Origin: Pseudonocardiales bacterium
Lineage (GTDB): Bacteria > Actinomycetota > Actinomycetes > Mycobacteriales > Pseudonocardiaceae
Assembly (NCBI GenBank): GCA_003244055.1
Contig: QHBZ01000097.1
Coordinates: 1-53,519 of the forward strand
Direction of reading: 5' to 3'
DNA: 53,519 nucleotides
Below the pieces are notes generated by a model. That model saw only the letters and a list, made by a program, of their open reading frames with translations. It was not told where the DNA came from and searched no databases. Numbering within the stretch: the stretch's first letter is position 1; each line of letters begins with the position of its first letter. This document shows, in pieces, positions 15,411-27,234 of the stretch. A program made the translations under genes and the position numbers.

Positions 15411-17776
15411 TCGAACAGAACCAGTTCGCCGTCGAACCATGGGCCGTTCGGGAGAACAGCCTGGATCTGGCCGCCATGGGGCAGACAGAATCGGTTTTCG
15501 CGCTGGCCAACGGGCATATCGGGCTGCGCGGGAACCTCGACGAGGGCGACCCGCACGCGCTGCCCGGCAGCTACCTCAACTCCTTCTATGAGCTGCGGCC
15601 GCTGCCCTATCCCGAGGGTGGCTACGGCTATCCCGAGTCCGGCCAGACGATCGTCAACGTCACCAACGGCAAGCTGATCCGGCTGCTGGTCGACGACGAG
15701 CCGTTGGACGTGCGATACGGGGAGCTGCGCTCGCACGAACGCGTGCTCGACTTGCGGGCCGGGACGCTGCGCCGCCGCCTGGAATGGGTGTCCCCCGCCG
15801 GTAAGACGGTGCGGGTCGCCTCCGAGCGGATGGTGTCGCTGGTCCAACGAGCCGTCGTCGCGATCCAATACGAGGTCGAGCCGGTCGACCAGCCGGTGCT
15901 GCTGGTCGTGCAGTCTGAGCTGTTCGCCAACGAGCAGCTGCCCGTCACCGCCCATGACCCGCGAGTGGCCGCGGCGCTGTCCGAACCGCTGGTCGCCGAG
16001 GCGCACCGGTGCAACGACACCGGCGCCACGCTGCTGCACAGCACTCGCCAATCCGGGTTGCGGATGGCCGCGGCGATGGACCATGAGGTGATCGGACCCT
16101 CGCGGACGGAGTTTCAATCGTCAGCGACCGAGCACGTCGCGCGAACCACGGTGATCTGCCGGCTGCAACCCGGTCAGCGGCTTCGGGTAGTGAAGTACCT
16201 CGCTTACGGTTGGTCTTCACAACGGTCGGTTCCAGCGCTCAACGACCAGGTCAGAGCGGCGCTGGCAGCGGCGCGCTACACCGGGTGGAGTGGGCTGGTC
16301 ACCGAACAGCGCCGCTACCTCGACGACTTCTGGGCCGCGGCCGATGTGGAAATTGACGGCAACTCACAGCTTCAGCAGGCCGTCCGGTTCGGCTTGTTCC
16401 ACGTGTTGCAGGCCGGGGCGCGCGCCGAGGGGCGAGGAATCGCAGCCAAAGGCCTGACCGGCCCCGGATACGACGGTCATACCTTCTGGGACACCGAAAC
16501 CTTCGTGCTACCGGTGCTCAGCCATACGGTGCCGGACGCGGCAGCCGACGTGCTCCGCTGGCGCCAGCAGACCCTCCCACTGGCGATCGAGCGGGCCGGC
16601 CAGCTCGGCCTGGCTGGTGCGGCTTTTCCGTGGCGCACCATCCGCGGCCAGGAATGCTCCGGATACTGGCCCGCCGGTACCGCGGCCTTCCACGTCAACG
16701 CCGACATCGCCGACGCGGCGATCCGCCATGTGACCGCCACTGGCGACGTGGACTTCGAACGCGATGTCGCGCTAGAGCTGCTGGTTCAGACGGCACGCCT
16801 GTGGCGCTCGCTGGGCCATCACGACCTGGCGGGTCGCTTCCGCATCGACGGTGTCACCGGACCCGACGAGTACAGCGCGGTGGCCGACAACAACGTCTAC
16901 ACCAACCTGATGGCGCAGCGGAATCTGCGGGCCGCCGCCGACGCCGTCGGGCGGCATCTGGAGCAGGCTGCCGCTTTCGGCGTCGACGCTGAGGAGTCGG
17001 CGTCGTGGCGGGACGCGGCGACCGACATGGTGGTGCCATACGACGAGCACCTCGGGGTGCACCCGCAGGCGGAGGGTTTCACCGAGCACGCGGTCTGGGA
17101 CTTCGCCGGTACCACACCGGATCAGTACCCGCTGCTGTTGCACTTCCCCTACTTCGACCTTTACCGCAAGCAGGTGGTGAAGCAGGCCGACCTGGTCCTA
17201 GCCATGCACCTGTGCCCGGAGGCGTTCACCGACGAGCAGAAGGCTCGCAACTTCGCCTACTACGAGCGGATCACCGTCCGGGATTCGTCCCTGTCGGCGG
17301 CGACCCAGGCGGTGCTGGCGGTCGAGACCGGGCACCTCGACCTCGGTTACGACTACCTCTGCGAGACCGCGCTGATGGATCTGGCTGATCTTGCGCACAA
17401 CACCAGCAATGGCTTGCATATCGCGTCGCTGGCCGGTGCCTGGTCTGCGCTGGTGGCCGGGTTCGGCGGGCTACGTCATCTCGACGACGGCGGCCTGGCG
17501 TTCGCGCCCCGGCTGCCTGAGACATTGACCAGAATCACTTTCCGGCTGCGCTGGCGCGGCCGGCGACTGCGGGTGGAGATCACCCCCGGGCAAACCGAGT
17601 ACCAGCTCCTGGAGGGCGCCGAGCTGCAGCTGCGCCACCACGGGCAGCCCATCACGCTCACCATGGACGCGCCGGTCGTGGAGACCATCCCCCAGGCTCC
17701 ATCGACAGATCACCTCATGCAGCCGGTAGGGAGGGAGCCACTCGCTCGCCGGCTGCCTGGCGAGGCGGCCGGTTAA
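15407..17776 (+). CDS. Glycoside hydrolase family 65 disaccharide phosphorylase
   Basis: A 789-residue GH65 protein, a length usual for maltose, trehalose or kojibiose phosphorylases. It cleaves a glucosyl disaccharide with phosphate to beta-glucose 1-phosphate and glucose. The N-terminal beta-sandwich domain starts with FALANGHIGLRGNLDEGDPH. The catalytic (alpha/alpha)6 barrel contains GYDGHTFWDTETFVLPVL and FRIDGVTGPDEYSAVADNN, the latter holding the family's catalytic acid glutamate. The jelly-roll tail begins near FRLRWRGRRLRVEITPGQ. Which disaccharide is used cannot be told. GTG 15407 is chosen because MIEQNQFAVEPWAVRE matches the usual start. A PfkB sugar kinase gene converges from downstream. 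Confidence 0.88.
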   Translation: MIEQNQFAVEPWAVRENSLDLAAMGQTESVFALANGHIGLRGNLDEGDPHALPGSYLNSFYELRPLPYPEGGYGYPESGQTIVNVTNGKLIRLLVDDEPLDVRYGELRSHERVLDLRAGTLRRRLEWVSPAGKTVRVASERMVSLVQRAVVAIQYEVEPVDQPVLLVVQSELFANEQLPVTAHDPRVAAALSEPLVAEAHRCNDTGATLLHSTRQSGLRMAAAMDHEVIGPSRTEFQSSATEHVARTTVICRLQPGQRLRVVKYLAYGWSSQRSVPALNDQVRAALAAARYTGWSGLVTEQRRYLDDFWAAADVEIDGNSQLQQAVRFGLFHVLQAGARAEGRGIAAKGLTGPGYDGHTFWDTETFVLPVLSHTVPDAAADVLRWRQQTLPLAIERAGQLGLAGAAFPWRTIRGQECSGYWPAGTAAFHVNADIADAAIRHVTATGDVDFERDVALELLVQTARLWRSLGHHDLAGRFRIDGVTGPDEYSAVADNNVYTNLMAQRNLRAAADAVGRHLEQAAAFGVDAEESASWRDAATDMVVPYDEHLGVHPQAEGFTEHAVWDFAGTTPDQYPLLLHFPYFDLYRKQVVKQADLVLAMHLCPEAFTDEQKARNFAYYERITVRDSSLSAATQAVLAVETGHLDLGYDYLCETALMDLADLAHNTSNGLHIASLAGAWSALVAGFGGLRHLDDGGLAFAPRLPETLTRITFRLRWRGRRLRVEITPGQTEYQLLEGAELQLRHHGQPITLTMDAPVVETIPQAPSTDHLMQPVGREPLARRLPGEAAG

Positions 17777-17785
17777 CTCCCGGAG

Positions 17786-18685
17786 TCAGCCACCCAACAT
17801 CCCAGCTACCAGGCTGCGCAACCGTTGGTCGCCCAGCCACGCTCGCGGACCGACGTGCTGCACCCGCAGGGAGGCCACCGCGGTGCCGAAGCGCAAGCTG
17901 CGCTCGGGGTCGGTCACTCCCCGCGCCAGGGCGAAGGCGACTGCGCCATGCAGCACGTCGCCAGCGCCCAGGGTGTCGCGCACGGCGACTGGCGGGACTG
18001 CGATGGCACCAGTGGCATCCCGAGTCCGCCAGCGCACCGGCTCGGCGCCGGCGGTGATCGCCACCAGGCGGGCGCCGCAAGCCAACAGCGCCGCGGCCGC
18101 TGCGTCGGACTGGTCAGGATCATCTACGAAGTTAGCCGAGCACACGACGGTGTCGGCAAGCGGCACCAGTTCGGTGTATACCGGCTTGGGACTTCCGCAG
18201 TCCAGGATCACCGGGATCCCGGCTTTCTGGGCGCAACGTGCGGCGGCCACGGCCAGCTCGGGATGGTGACCATCGATCAGCACGACGTCGGTGTCCTTGA
18301 TCAGCGCGGGCAGGTCGTGGGGCACTACGGCGGTCAGGTCCTCGGCGTTGCGGGACACCACCGACCGCTGCCCCGTCTTATCGAGCACGGTGATCGCCGA
18401 GATGCTCAGATCCGCTCCGGCTGTCCAGGCGTCGACGATACGCACGCCGGCATCGCGCAGCTCCCCCGCCGCCAACCGCCCGACCGGGCCGGAACCCAGC
18501 GCGGACAGAAGCACACTGCGCCCGCTCAGCGCACCGAACGTCACCGCGGCAACCGTGGCCGGCCCCCCTGCGGCGATGTCGCTGCGCTGCGCGACGACCT
18601 TCTCGTTGGCCCCAGGCCGCTCCCCCACCCGCTGCACCAGGTCAAGGGTGGCAAGCCCGACAAACAAGCCCCGCACCGTCCTCAC
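17786..18685 (-). CDS. PfkB-family sugar kinase
   Basis: A 299-residue ribokinase-fold kinase. The N-terminus has FVGLATLDLVQRV, then AAGGPATVAAVTFGAL, the sugar-side GG motif. The C-terminal signature VRDTLGAGDVLHGAVAFAL contains the anion hole and catalytic aspartate (D-x-x-G-A-G-D). The substrate (ribose, fructose, adenosine or another) is not determinable, since the family is broad. Its 3' end faces the GH65 gene with only 9 bp between. Upstream, between 18686 and 18819, is a large nested inverted repeat that could form a structured leader or act as a terminator for the gene remnant behind it. Confidence 0.85.
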   Translation of the reverse strand: MRTVRGLFVGLATLDLVQRVGERPGANEKVVAQRSDIAAGGPATVAAVTFGALSGRSVLLSALGSGPVGRLAAGELRDAGVRIVDAWTAGADLSISAITVLDKTGQRSVVSRNAEDLTAVVPHDLPALIKDTDVVLIDGHHPELAVAAARCAQKAGIPVILDCGSPKPVYTELVPLADTVVCSANFVDDPDQSDAAAAALLACGARLVAITAGAEPVRWRTRDATGAIAVPPVAVRDTLGAGDVLHGAVAFALARGVTDPERSLRFGTAVASLRVQHVGPRAWLGDQRLRSLVAGMLGG

Positions 18686-18701
18686 CCCAGCGACCCTCCA
18701 A

Positions 18702-18767
18702 CCGCATTGCGCGGGCTCAGCGGGGCTATCCGGCGCCCCTTAACCCGGCTGAGCCCGCTGAATGCGG
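18702..18767. repeat. Nested inverted repeat between the PfkB kinase gene and the LOG remnant
   Basis: The outer arms are 18702-18721 and 18748-18767: 20 bases each, identical as inverted repeats except for a short internal mismatch (GCG versus CTG). The 26-base loop itself contains GGGGC (18722-18726) and GCCCC (18735-18739), a second hairpin. No U-run follows on either strand, so it is not a classical intrinsic terminator. It could be a structured 5' leader of the PfkB gene, an I-shaped terminator for the upstream remnant, or a small palindromic mobile element. No second copy was noticed in the window. Confidence 0.6.
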
Positions 18768-18819
18768 AGCGGGACGACAGCGCCCTAGCGGTGCCGCCGG
18801 TTTCGCCGAGGGACGCCCC

Positions 18820-19336
18820 CTACCTCGAGGCTGGTGACGTTCCCCCGTTGGGTCGCCAGGCGGCGAGTTCATCCAGCAGTTCGGCCGGATTCCCAGCCCG
18901 CAGCAGCGGTGCGGCAGGCAACCCCGCCCGGTCCAGCGCGTCAAGCTGATCGGCCAGCGGGTCGAGCAGACCGGCCGGGTCCAGCACGCCGAACGGTTTG
19001 TCGCTCAGGCCCAGCGCCTGCTCGGTGAGCAGCGTGAGCAGATCGGCCAACACGTCGATCCCGCCGGGCAGCACCACCACGGCGTCGGACAGCAGCCGGA
19101 CCGCGGCCATCCGGTCGACCGGCCCCGTCCACCGCCCGCCGGTCGGCGGCACGAGTGCCCGGTTCGGCGCCCCGGGGGAAGACCTCCACGGTGTCAGATC
19201 CCGGCCCGACGGTATCGGATGCGACCGGCCCGGCAACCCCGAGCACCAGCCCCCAGGATCGGCGACCGAGCTCAGCTCCCAACTGCCGGACGGCACTGTC
19301 GAACGGCGCAACGCCTCCGAGAATGCCGATCCGCAC
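18820..19336 (-). pseudogene. LOG-family (Rossmann nucleotide-binding) gene with frameshift
   Basis: Starting near GTG 19336 the minus strand reads VRIGILGGVAPFDSAVRQLG, AELGRRSWGLVLGVAGPVAS and TVEVFPRG. It then must shift frame near 19165-19180, at a run of five G after four C, to continue with MAAVRLLSDAVVVLPGGIDV, LADLLTLLTEQALGLSDKPF and GVLDPAGLLDPLADQLDALD. The PGGI-D-x-L-x-D/E-L segment is the LOG (phosphoribohydrolase-like) motif, although the usual PGG-x-GT-x-x-E is altered. LOG proteins cleave nucleoside monophosphates at the ribosyl bond. The frameshift sits in a homopolymer, so assembly error is possible; the divergent catalytic motif argues for real decay. Confidence 0.55.
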
Positions 19337-19542
19337 ACATACACACGTTAGTCCGAATGGCGCTGCACTGGCGCGCAGTGCGCTCGACACCTGTCCAGGC
19401 ACCCGTAGAATCGACCAAACCGGCCCACGAGGAGTGTGACGAACTCGGTGCTTGCCGCATCGACGCCAGGCTGTAGTAGGTGGCCGGGCTGCGGGCCCGG
19501 CCACCCCCGCTCGCTGTCCAAACCGATGACGCGGACGATGTG

Positions 19543-20883
19543 ATGGGCGTCCTGCGTGACCTGTGGGACCTGTTTGGTGGGCTCATTGGATTGGCTGCAC
19601 TGACCGCGGGCACCTTCGTTTTCGTCGCGGCCGAGTTCTCCCTCGCCACCCTGGAACGCAGCACTGTCGACGCGCACGTCCAGCAGGTCGGGGACCGTCG
19701 CGCCCGCCAGGTCCAGCACGCTCGCGGCACGCTGTCCTTCCAGCTCTCCGGCGCTCAGGTCGGCATCACGATCACCACTCTGCTCACCGGGTACGTGGCC
19801 CAGCCGGCCATTGCCGGGTTGATCCGACCCGCCCTGCAAACGGTCGGGCTGCCGATGAGCGCGGTTGACGGGGTATCCCTGGGGGTCGGACTAACCTTGG
19901 CCACCGCCTTGTCGATGGTGTTCGGCGAGCTCGTGCCGCAGAATCTGGCCATCTCCAGGCCGCTGCAGACGGCACGGCAGGTCGCTGGGGTGGTCAATGC
20001 GTTCTCCATCGGGTTCCGATGGTTGATCTCCACATTGAATGGGGCGGCGAACTGGATAGTCCGTCGGTTAGGTATCGAACCGGCCGAAGATCTCCGCTCC
20101 GCCCGCTCACCGCAGGAGCTCGGTTCGTTGGTTCGCAGCAGCGCCGCGCAGGGCACGCTGGACGAGGGAACCGCAACCCTGCTAGATCGTTCGCTGCGCT
20201 TCGGTGAGCGCACCGCTGATGAGTTGATGACCCCTCGGGTCCGAGTGCAGGCGCTACGCGCGGACGAACCGGTACTTGCTCTGGTGGATGCCGCACGGCG
20301 GACCGGATTCTCCCGCTTCCCGGTCTACGGCAGCGACCTCGACGATGTGCGCGGTGTGATACACGTCAAGCAGGCCTTCGCGGTACCAGCCGAGCAGCGC
20401 GCGGTGTCCCAGGTCGGCGAACTGGCCAGCACGGTGCCCACAGTGCCGAGCTCACTCGACGGTGATGCGCTGCTCGACCGGTTACGGGGCCAGGGTCTCC
20501 AGCTCGCGATCGTGGTCGACGAGTACGGCGGTACCGCGGGCATCGTCACCCTCGAAGACCTGGTGGAGGAAATCGTCGGCGACGTCCGCGACGAGCACGA
20601 TCCGCACGAGGTCTCCCAGGTCCGAGCACTGGACGAGCAGAGCTGGAGCATCTCCGGGCTACTACGCGCCGACGAGGTGGCCGATGCGGTGGGATTCGTG
20701 ATGCCCGAAGGAGACTACGAGACCGTGGCCGGGCTGGTACTGGAACGGCTGGGCCGCATTCCCGACGTCGGCGACGCGGTCCAACTCGACGGATGGCGGC
20801 TGACCGTGCTGCGGATGGACCGCCGTCGCATCGCGGATCTGCGGCTCACTCGGATCGCGCTCACCGAGCAGGTCGTCCCATGA
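19543..20883 (+). CDS. CorC/HlyC-type membrane protein with CNNM (DUF21) and CBS domains
   Basis: A 446-residue inner-membrane protein of the kind suspected in Mg2+ or Co2+ transport; the Rv1842c counterpart. Order: four membrane helices in a DUF21 domain ([35 protein letters not shown] and [11 protein letters not shown]), a CBS pair at about residues 215-340 ([37 protein letters not shown] and [19 protein letters not shown]), and a C-terminal CorC_HlyC domain. Two starts are possible, GTG 19540 and ATG 19543; the frame is open to 19480 but that part is not family-like. The stop overlaps the next gene's ATG as ATGA, so the pair is one operon, as in mycobacteria. Confidence 0.88.
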   Translation: MGVLRDLWDLFGGLIGLAALTAGTFVFVAAEFSLATLERSTVDAHVQQVGDRRARQVQHARGTLSFQLSGAQVGITITTLLTGYVAQPAIAGLIRPALQTVGLPMSAVDGVSLGVGLTLATALSMVFGELVPQNLAISRPLQTARQVAGVVNAFSIGFRWLISTLNGAANWIVRRLGIEPAEDLRSARSPQELGSLVRSSAAQGTLDEGTATLLDRSLRFGERTADELMTPRVRVQALRADEPVLALVDAARRTGFSRFPVYGSDLDDVRGVIHVKQAFAVPAEQRAVSQVGELASTVPTVPSSLDGDALLDRLRGQGLQLAIVVDEYGGTAGIVTLEDLVEEIVGDVRDEHDPHEVSQVRALDEQSWSISGLLRADEVADAVGFVMPEGDYETVAGLVLERLGRIPDVGDAVQLDGWRLTVLRMDRRRIADLRLTRIALTEQVVP

Positions 20884-21932
20884 GTGCCGCCGTGCTGCTC
20901 GTTGCGGTCTTGCTGCTGGCCGGTAACGCCTTCTTCGTCGGTGCCGAGTTCGCCCTGATCAGCGCTCGGCGAGACCGATTGGAGCCGATGGCCAGGCGCG
21001 GGGTGCAGCGGGCGGCCACGGTGATCCGGGCCGGGGAGAAGCTGCCGCTGATGCTGGCCGCGGCACAGCTCGGGATCACCATCTGTTCGCTGGGCCTCGG
21101 TTCGCTCGGTGAACCGGCTGTCGCCCATCTGCTGGAGCGGCTGACTGATCCACTCGGGGTCCCCGACGCGGTACTGCACACTGTCGCCTTCATCATCGCG
21201 CTGGGCATCGTCACAGTGGCGCACATCCTGCTCGGCGAGATGGTGCCCAAGAACATCGCCATCGCGGGCCCAGAGCGCACAGCGCTGTGGATGGTGCCGC
21301 CGCTAGTCGCCTTCATGCAGCTGGCGCGACCCGTCATCGCGCTGTTCAGCCAGGCCGCGCGGCTGGTTCTGCACTTCTTCGGCGTGCAGCCTCGTGACGA
21401 GCTGGCCAGCGCCTACAGCCCCGAAGAACTAGCCAATCTGATCGCTGACTCCAGCCGGGAAGGTCTGCTGGACAGCCAGGAACACCGCAGGTTGACCCAG
21501 ACCTTGTCCACCAGGCAGCGCAGCGTCGCCGACATCGTCATCCCGGTATCCGCGTTGACCACGGTTCCTGCCGAACCCACCCTGGGTGACATCGAGCGCG
21601 CCGTAGCGCAGACCGGTTTCTCCCGGTTCCCGCTTCGCGCCGATCGGAAGGCCGGCGACTCGCAGCTGGTGGGCTACCTACACGTCAAAGATGTGCTGGG
21701 CTTGCTCGGCGGGCCTCCGGACACACCGGTGCCAGCGGGCATCGCTCGCCCGCTACCTGATGTGGCGTCCACCGCCAAGCTCGGCGAGGCGCTAGCGCTG
21801 CTGCGCCGCTCCGGCAGCCACCTCGCGCGAGTCATCGGTCCCGATGCGAGCACCGACGGCGTCGTCGCGCTGGAGGACCTGGTCGAGGAGTATGTCGGCA
21901 CGGTCCGTGACGCCACCCACGTCCCGCACTGA
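20880..21932 (+). CDS. Second CorC/HlyC-type membrane protein
   Basis: A 350-residue paralogue of the preceding protein, counterpart of Rv1841c. The DUF21 membrane domain has AFFVGAEFALISARRDRLEP, AAQLGITICSLGLGSLGEPA and LGEMVPKNIAIAGPERTAL. The CBS pair includes VPAEPTLGDIERAVAQTG and DGVVALEDLVEEYVGTVRD. It ends shortly after the CBS pair and lacks the CorC_HlyC transporter-associated domain found in its neighbour, a difference also typical of this gene pair in related genomes. ATG 20880 overlaps the upstream TGA. The two proteins probably act together in the membrane, perhaps as a heterodimer; the ion is not known. Confidence 0.88.
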   Translation: MSAAVLLVAVLLLAGNAFFVGAEFALISARRDRLEPMARRGVQRAATVIRAGEKLPLMLAAAQLGITICSLGLGSLGEPAVAHLLERLTDPLGVPDAVLHTVAFIIALGIVTVAHILLGEMVPKNIAIAGPERTALWMVPPLVAFMQLARPVIALFSQAARLVLHFFGVQPRDELASAYSPEELANLIADSSREGLLDSQEHRRLTQTLSTRQRSVADIVIPVSALTTVPAEPTLGDIERAVAQTGFSRFPLRADRKAGDSQLVGYLHVKDVLGLLGGPPDTPVPAGIARPLPDVASTAKLGEALALLRRSGSHLARVIGPDASTDGVVALEDLVEEYVGTVRDATHVPH

Positions 21933-21966
21933 TGGCAGGTGCCGCAGCGGGGCGTGATCCTCAGCG

Positions 21967-24876
<2,910 letters not shown>

Positions 24877-24885
24877 TGCGAAGGC

Positions 24886-24901
24886 TTGCTCCTTCGGCGC
24901 C
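24886..24901 (-). promoter_or_regulatory. Glycine-riboswitch-like core motif at the gcvP start
   Basis: On the minus strand GGCGCCGAAGGAGCAA ends nine bases before the gcvP ATG. This 16-base string equals the conserved core of the first aptamer in gcvT-type glycine riboswitches. The partner segments are poor: the 5' GGGAGAG position shows GGTGAGT about 33 bases upstream, and the 3' CUCUCAGG segment is replaced by the start of the coding sequence (AATGAACACAG). It may be a decayed aptamer kept because its AAGGAG serves as ribosome-binding site, or a coincidence around that site. Confidence 0.4.
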
Positions 24902-25005
24902 AGGGCAACGGCACGGATCGACGACTACTCACCTACCGTACCCGTGGGTGTGGCGACCTTGGCGCTCCCGGCGCTCCGCTGTGACTGGCTACACAGCTGG
25001 GCGCT

Positions 25006-25764
25006 TCAGCTGATTCGACGGGTCCGCCGGCGCTTGGTCAGCTCGTCCTCTGGGGCTGTCGCGACGTGGCCGCCATCCGCGCGCTCCGGGGGAAACTGCC
25101 TGATCGATCCGGCGATCTCCTTCATGGCCCCACTGACCGCGATGCCAAACACGCCCTGCCCACCCTGCAACAGATCCACGACCTCCTCAGGGGAGGTGCA
25201 CTCGTAGACTGTCGTGCCATCGCTGAACAGCGTGATCCGAGCCAAGTCGCCCACTCCGCGGCGACGTAGATGCTCGACGGCCACCCGGATGTTCTGCAGT
25301 GATACGCCGGTGTCCAGCAGCCTCTTGACCACCTTGAGAACAAGGATGTCTTTGAACGAGTACAGCCGTTGACTGCCAGATCCGGAGGCGCCGCGAATCG
25401 AGGGCACTACCAGGTTGGTCCTTGCCCAGTAGTCCAGCTGGCGGTAGGTGATCCCAGCGATCTGGCATGCCGCTGGACCTCGGTAGCCGAGCAGCTGGTC
25501 GGTCACACCATGCGGATCAGTCAGAATTGAATCGGGGAACAGGGTGCCTTGCGCCGCTGGCTCGCCCGCTCCCGACGGTGTGACCCCATACGCCGAGGTG
25601 CCCGCTCCGCCCTGCGGCCCATCGACCACCCATGCCTCCCACGCCTTGCGTCGGTAGCCCGTGAACCACAGGGCCCGCAGCGGATCCTTCGGCCATTCGG
25701 CCGAATCACACCGGCCCGACTTGCTGTGAGGGTCGACGGTAGGCGTCGGTGAGTGGTCGGTCAA
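25006..25764 (-). CDS. MerR-family regulator, Rv1830-like
   Basis: A 252-residue protein. The MerR winged helix-turn-helix spans about residues 95-165: YRGPAACQIAGITYRQLDYW and ARTNLVVPSIRGASGSGSQR, then YSFKDILVLKVVKRLLDTG. The recognition helix (ITYRQLDYWARTNLV) is almost invariant in this actinobacterial group. A conserved C-terminal domain follows (FSDGTTVYECTSPEEVVDLL) with no metal-binding cysteines, so it is not a classical metal sensor. The first 80 residues (Pro/Gly-rich) are probably disordered, and the true start may be further in. It lies between gcvP and DUF151 in the same order as in mycobacteria. Its target genes are unknown from the sequence. Confidence 0.85.
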   Translation of the reverse strand: MTDHSPTPTVDPHSKSGRCDSAEWPKDPLRALWFTGYRRKAWEAWVVDGPQGGAGTSAYGVTPSGAGEPAAQGTLFPDSILTDPHGVTDQLLGYRGPAACQIAGITYRQLDYWARTNLVVPSIRGASGSGSQRLYSFKDILVLKVVKRLLDTGVSLQNIRVAVEHLRRRGVGDLARITLFSDGTTVYECTSPEEVVDLLQGGQGVFGIAVSGAMKEIAGSIRQFPPERADGGHVATAPEDELTKRRRTRRIS

Positions 25765-25817
25765 TCCGACGCGCGGAGCCTCACCCTCAACGTCAGCTTC
25801 AGGGCGGCTTTAGCGTC

Positions 25818-26291
25818 TTATGTGTCAGCTCCGCGGAAGTCCTCCGGGGACACCGACTCTAGGAACTCCCGGAACCTCTCGACCTCGTTCTCCTGCTCAT
25901 CTGGGATGATCAGGCCAGCCTCGGAGAGCACCGACTCCTCCACGTGGATCGGCACTCCGACCCGCAGCGCCAAGGCTACCGAGTCGCTCGGCCGGGCAGA
26001 GACCCGCACGTTACCGTCGAAGACCAGCTCGGCGAAGAAGGTGCCCTCTTGCAGTTCGGTGATCCGAACCTGTTTCAACTCCCTGCCCAGTGCACTGATC
26101 ACGTCTTTGAGCAGGTCATGGGTCATGGGTCGGGGCGGTTGCACACCCTGCTGCTCCAAGGCGATGGCAGTCGCCTCCCCCGAACCGATCCAGATCGGCA
26201 GGTAGCGTTCGCCCTCGGTCTCCCGGAGCAACAGGATCGGCTGGTTCGCCGGCAACTCCACCCGGACCCCGACGACACGCATCTCGCTCAT
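25818..26291 (-). CDS. Bifunctional nuclease family protein (DUF151), Rv1829-like
   Basis: A 157-residue DUF151 protein. The fold signature is clear: VVGVRVELPANQPILLLRE, LPIWIGSGEATAIALEQQGV, RPMTHDLLKDVISALGREL and VSARPSDSVALALRVGVPIH. The homologue in Thermotoga and plant relatives has DNase/RNase activity, which gave the family its name; the bacterial cellular role is not settled. The C-terminal acidic tail (DEQENEVERFREFLESVSPE) is typical of the actinobacterial members. GGGAGGGAGG upstream supports the start. The 181-bp gap to the next gene (26292-26472) probably holds its promoter. Confidence 0.9.
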   Translation of the reverse strand: MSEMRVVGVRVELPANQPILLLRETEGERYLPIWIGSGEATAIALEQQGVQPPRPMTHDLLKDVISALGRELKQVRITELQEGTFFAELVFDGNVRVSARPSDSVALALRVGVPIHVEESVLSEAGLIIPDEQENEVERFREFLESVSPEDFRGADT

Positions 26292-26472
26292 CGCGTTGCG
26301 CCTCCCTCCCGCCGCACCCTGCAGTCCGGGTGCCTCGAGGATCGTCGTGCTCGGCGGTGGATTGGGTACCGGCCGGATAGCTGCCAGCCCAGTCGAGTCT
26401 CCACCATCGCTACCCTAAGACGCTACACGCGGCACCCTCCCGATGCCGAGTCCTGCAGCGGTCCAAATTCGC

Positions 26473-27234
26473 TCAGTTCCCGATGACGCCCCGCAGCCCG
26501 ATTTTCACGAGTAGGGCGTGTAGCCGCAACGACAGCACCGCCAACTCCCGGACCACCTCGTCGGCGCGGGCTCGCGCGTCGGGATCTCGCTGCCGGCTCA
26601 TCGGGGTGACGATCTGCGCCAGCAGTCCCACCTCCCGGTCAGCCGACGCGCGGAAGGAGCGTAGGTGCCGCGGTTGGAGCCCGAAATCGGTCATCGCCCG
26701 GGCGGTCCTTGCCACCAGTACCGCATCGGTGTCGTAGAAACCGGCCGGACCTGGCCGAACCAGACCGAACTGCTCGAGTTCGGTCAGCGCTGCCTGCCCG
26801 ATGCCGGCGGCGGCGAGCAGCTCCTCCTGGGTCATCCGCGTGGTATCGACGTTGTCGAAGTCGTCCGTCCGGCCCGGTGTCGTCGCTGCGTCGGCGCGAG
26901 CGTTGCCCAGCGACCGTGGCCAGCTCACGTCAGAGCGTCTTGCGGGCAGACCCTCGGGATCGTCGCGATCCAACGCGTCCAGGTGCTCTTTGATGACCCT
27001 CAGCGGGAGATAGTGGTCGCGCTGGGCGGCAAGCACGTGGCGCAGCCGTTGCACATCAGCGGGCGAGAACTGCCGGTAGCCCGCAGCGCTTCGTTCCGGC
27101 CGGACGAGCCCCTCGGATTCCAAGAATCTGATCTTGGAGATGGTGACATCGGGAAAGTCGGTCCGCAGCTGCGCGAGCACGGAGCCGATGCTCGCCCCGG
27201 AGAGATCTCCTCCGGAGCGGCCCGGAGCCGTCAT
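26473..27234 (-). CDS. MerR-family regulator, Rv1828-like
   Basis: A 253-residue MerR-type protein. The DNA-binding domain is at the N-terminus: SIGSVLAQLRTDFPDVTISK, IRFLESEGLVRPERSAAGYR and QFSPADVQRLRHVLAAQRDH. A second conserved region in the C-terminal half (MTQEELLAAAGIGQAALTEL) looks like another winged-helix, as in the Rv1828 crystal structure; it probably binds DNA or a partner. No effector-binding cysteines are seen. ATG 27234 overlaps the stop of garA by four bases (ATGA), so the two are translationally coupled, linking a regulator to the FHA metabolic switch. Confidence 0.88.
   Translation of the reverse strand: MTAPGRSGGDLSGASIGSVLAQLRTDFPDVTISKIRFLESEGLVRPERSAAGYRQFSPADVQRLRHVLAAQRDHYLPLRVIKEHLDALDRDDPEGLPARRSDVSWPRSLGNARADAATTPGRTDDFDNVDTTRMTQEELLAAAGIGQAALTELEQFGLVRPGPAGFYDTDAVLVARTARAMTDFGLQPRHLRSFRASADREVGLLAQIVTPMSRQRDPDARARADEVVRELAVLSLRLHALLVKIGLRGVIGN

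Noticed and set aside
15800-16220. Several minus-strand frames within the GH65 gene
   Set aside because: They are shadows; the plus-strand GH65 protein is continuous and complete.
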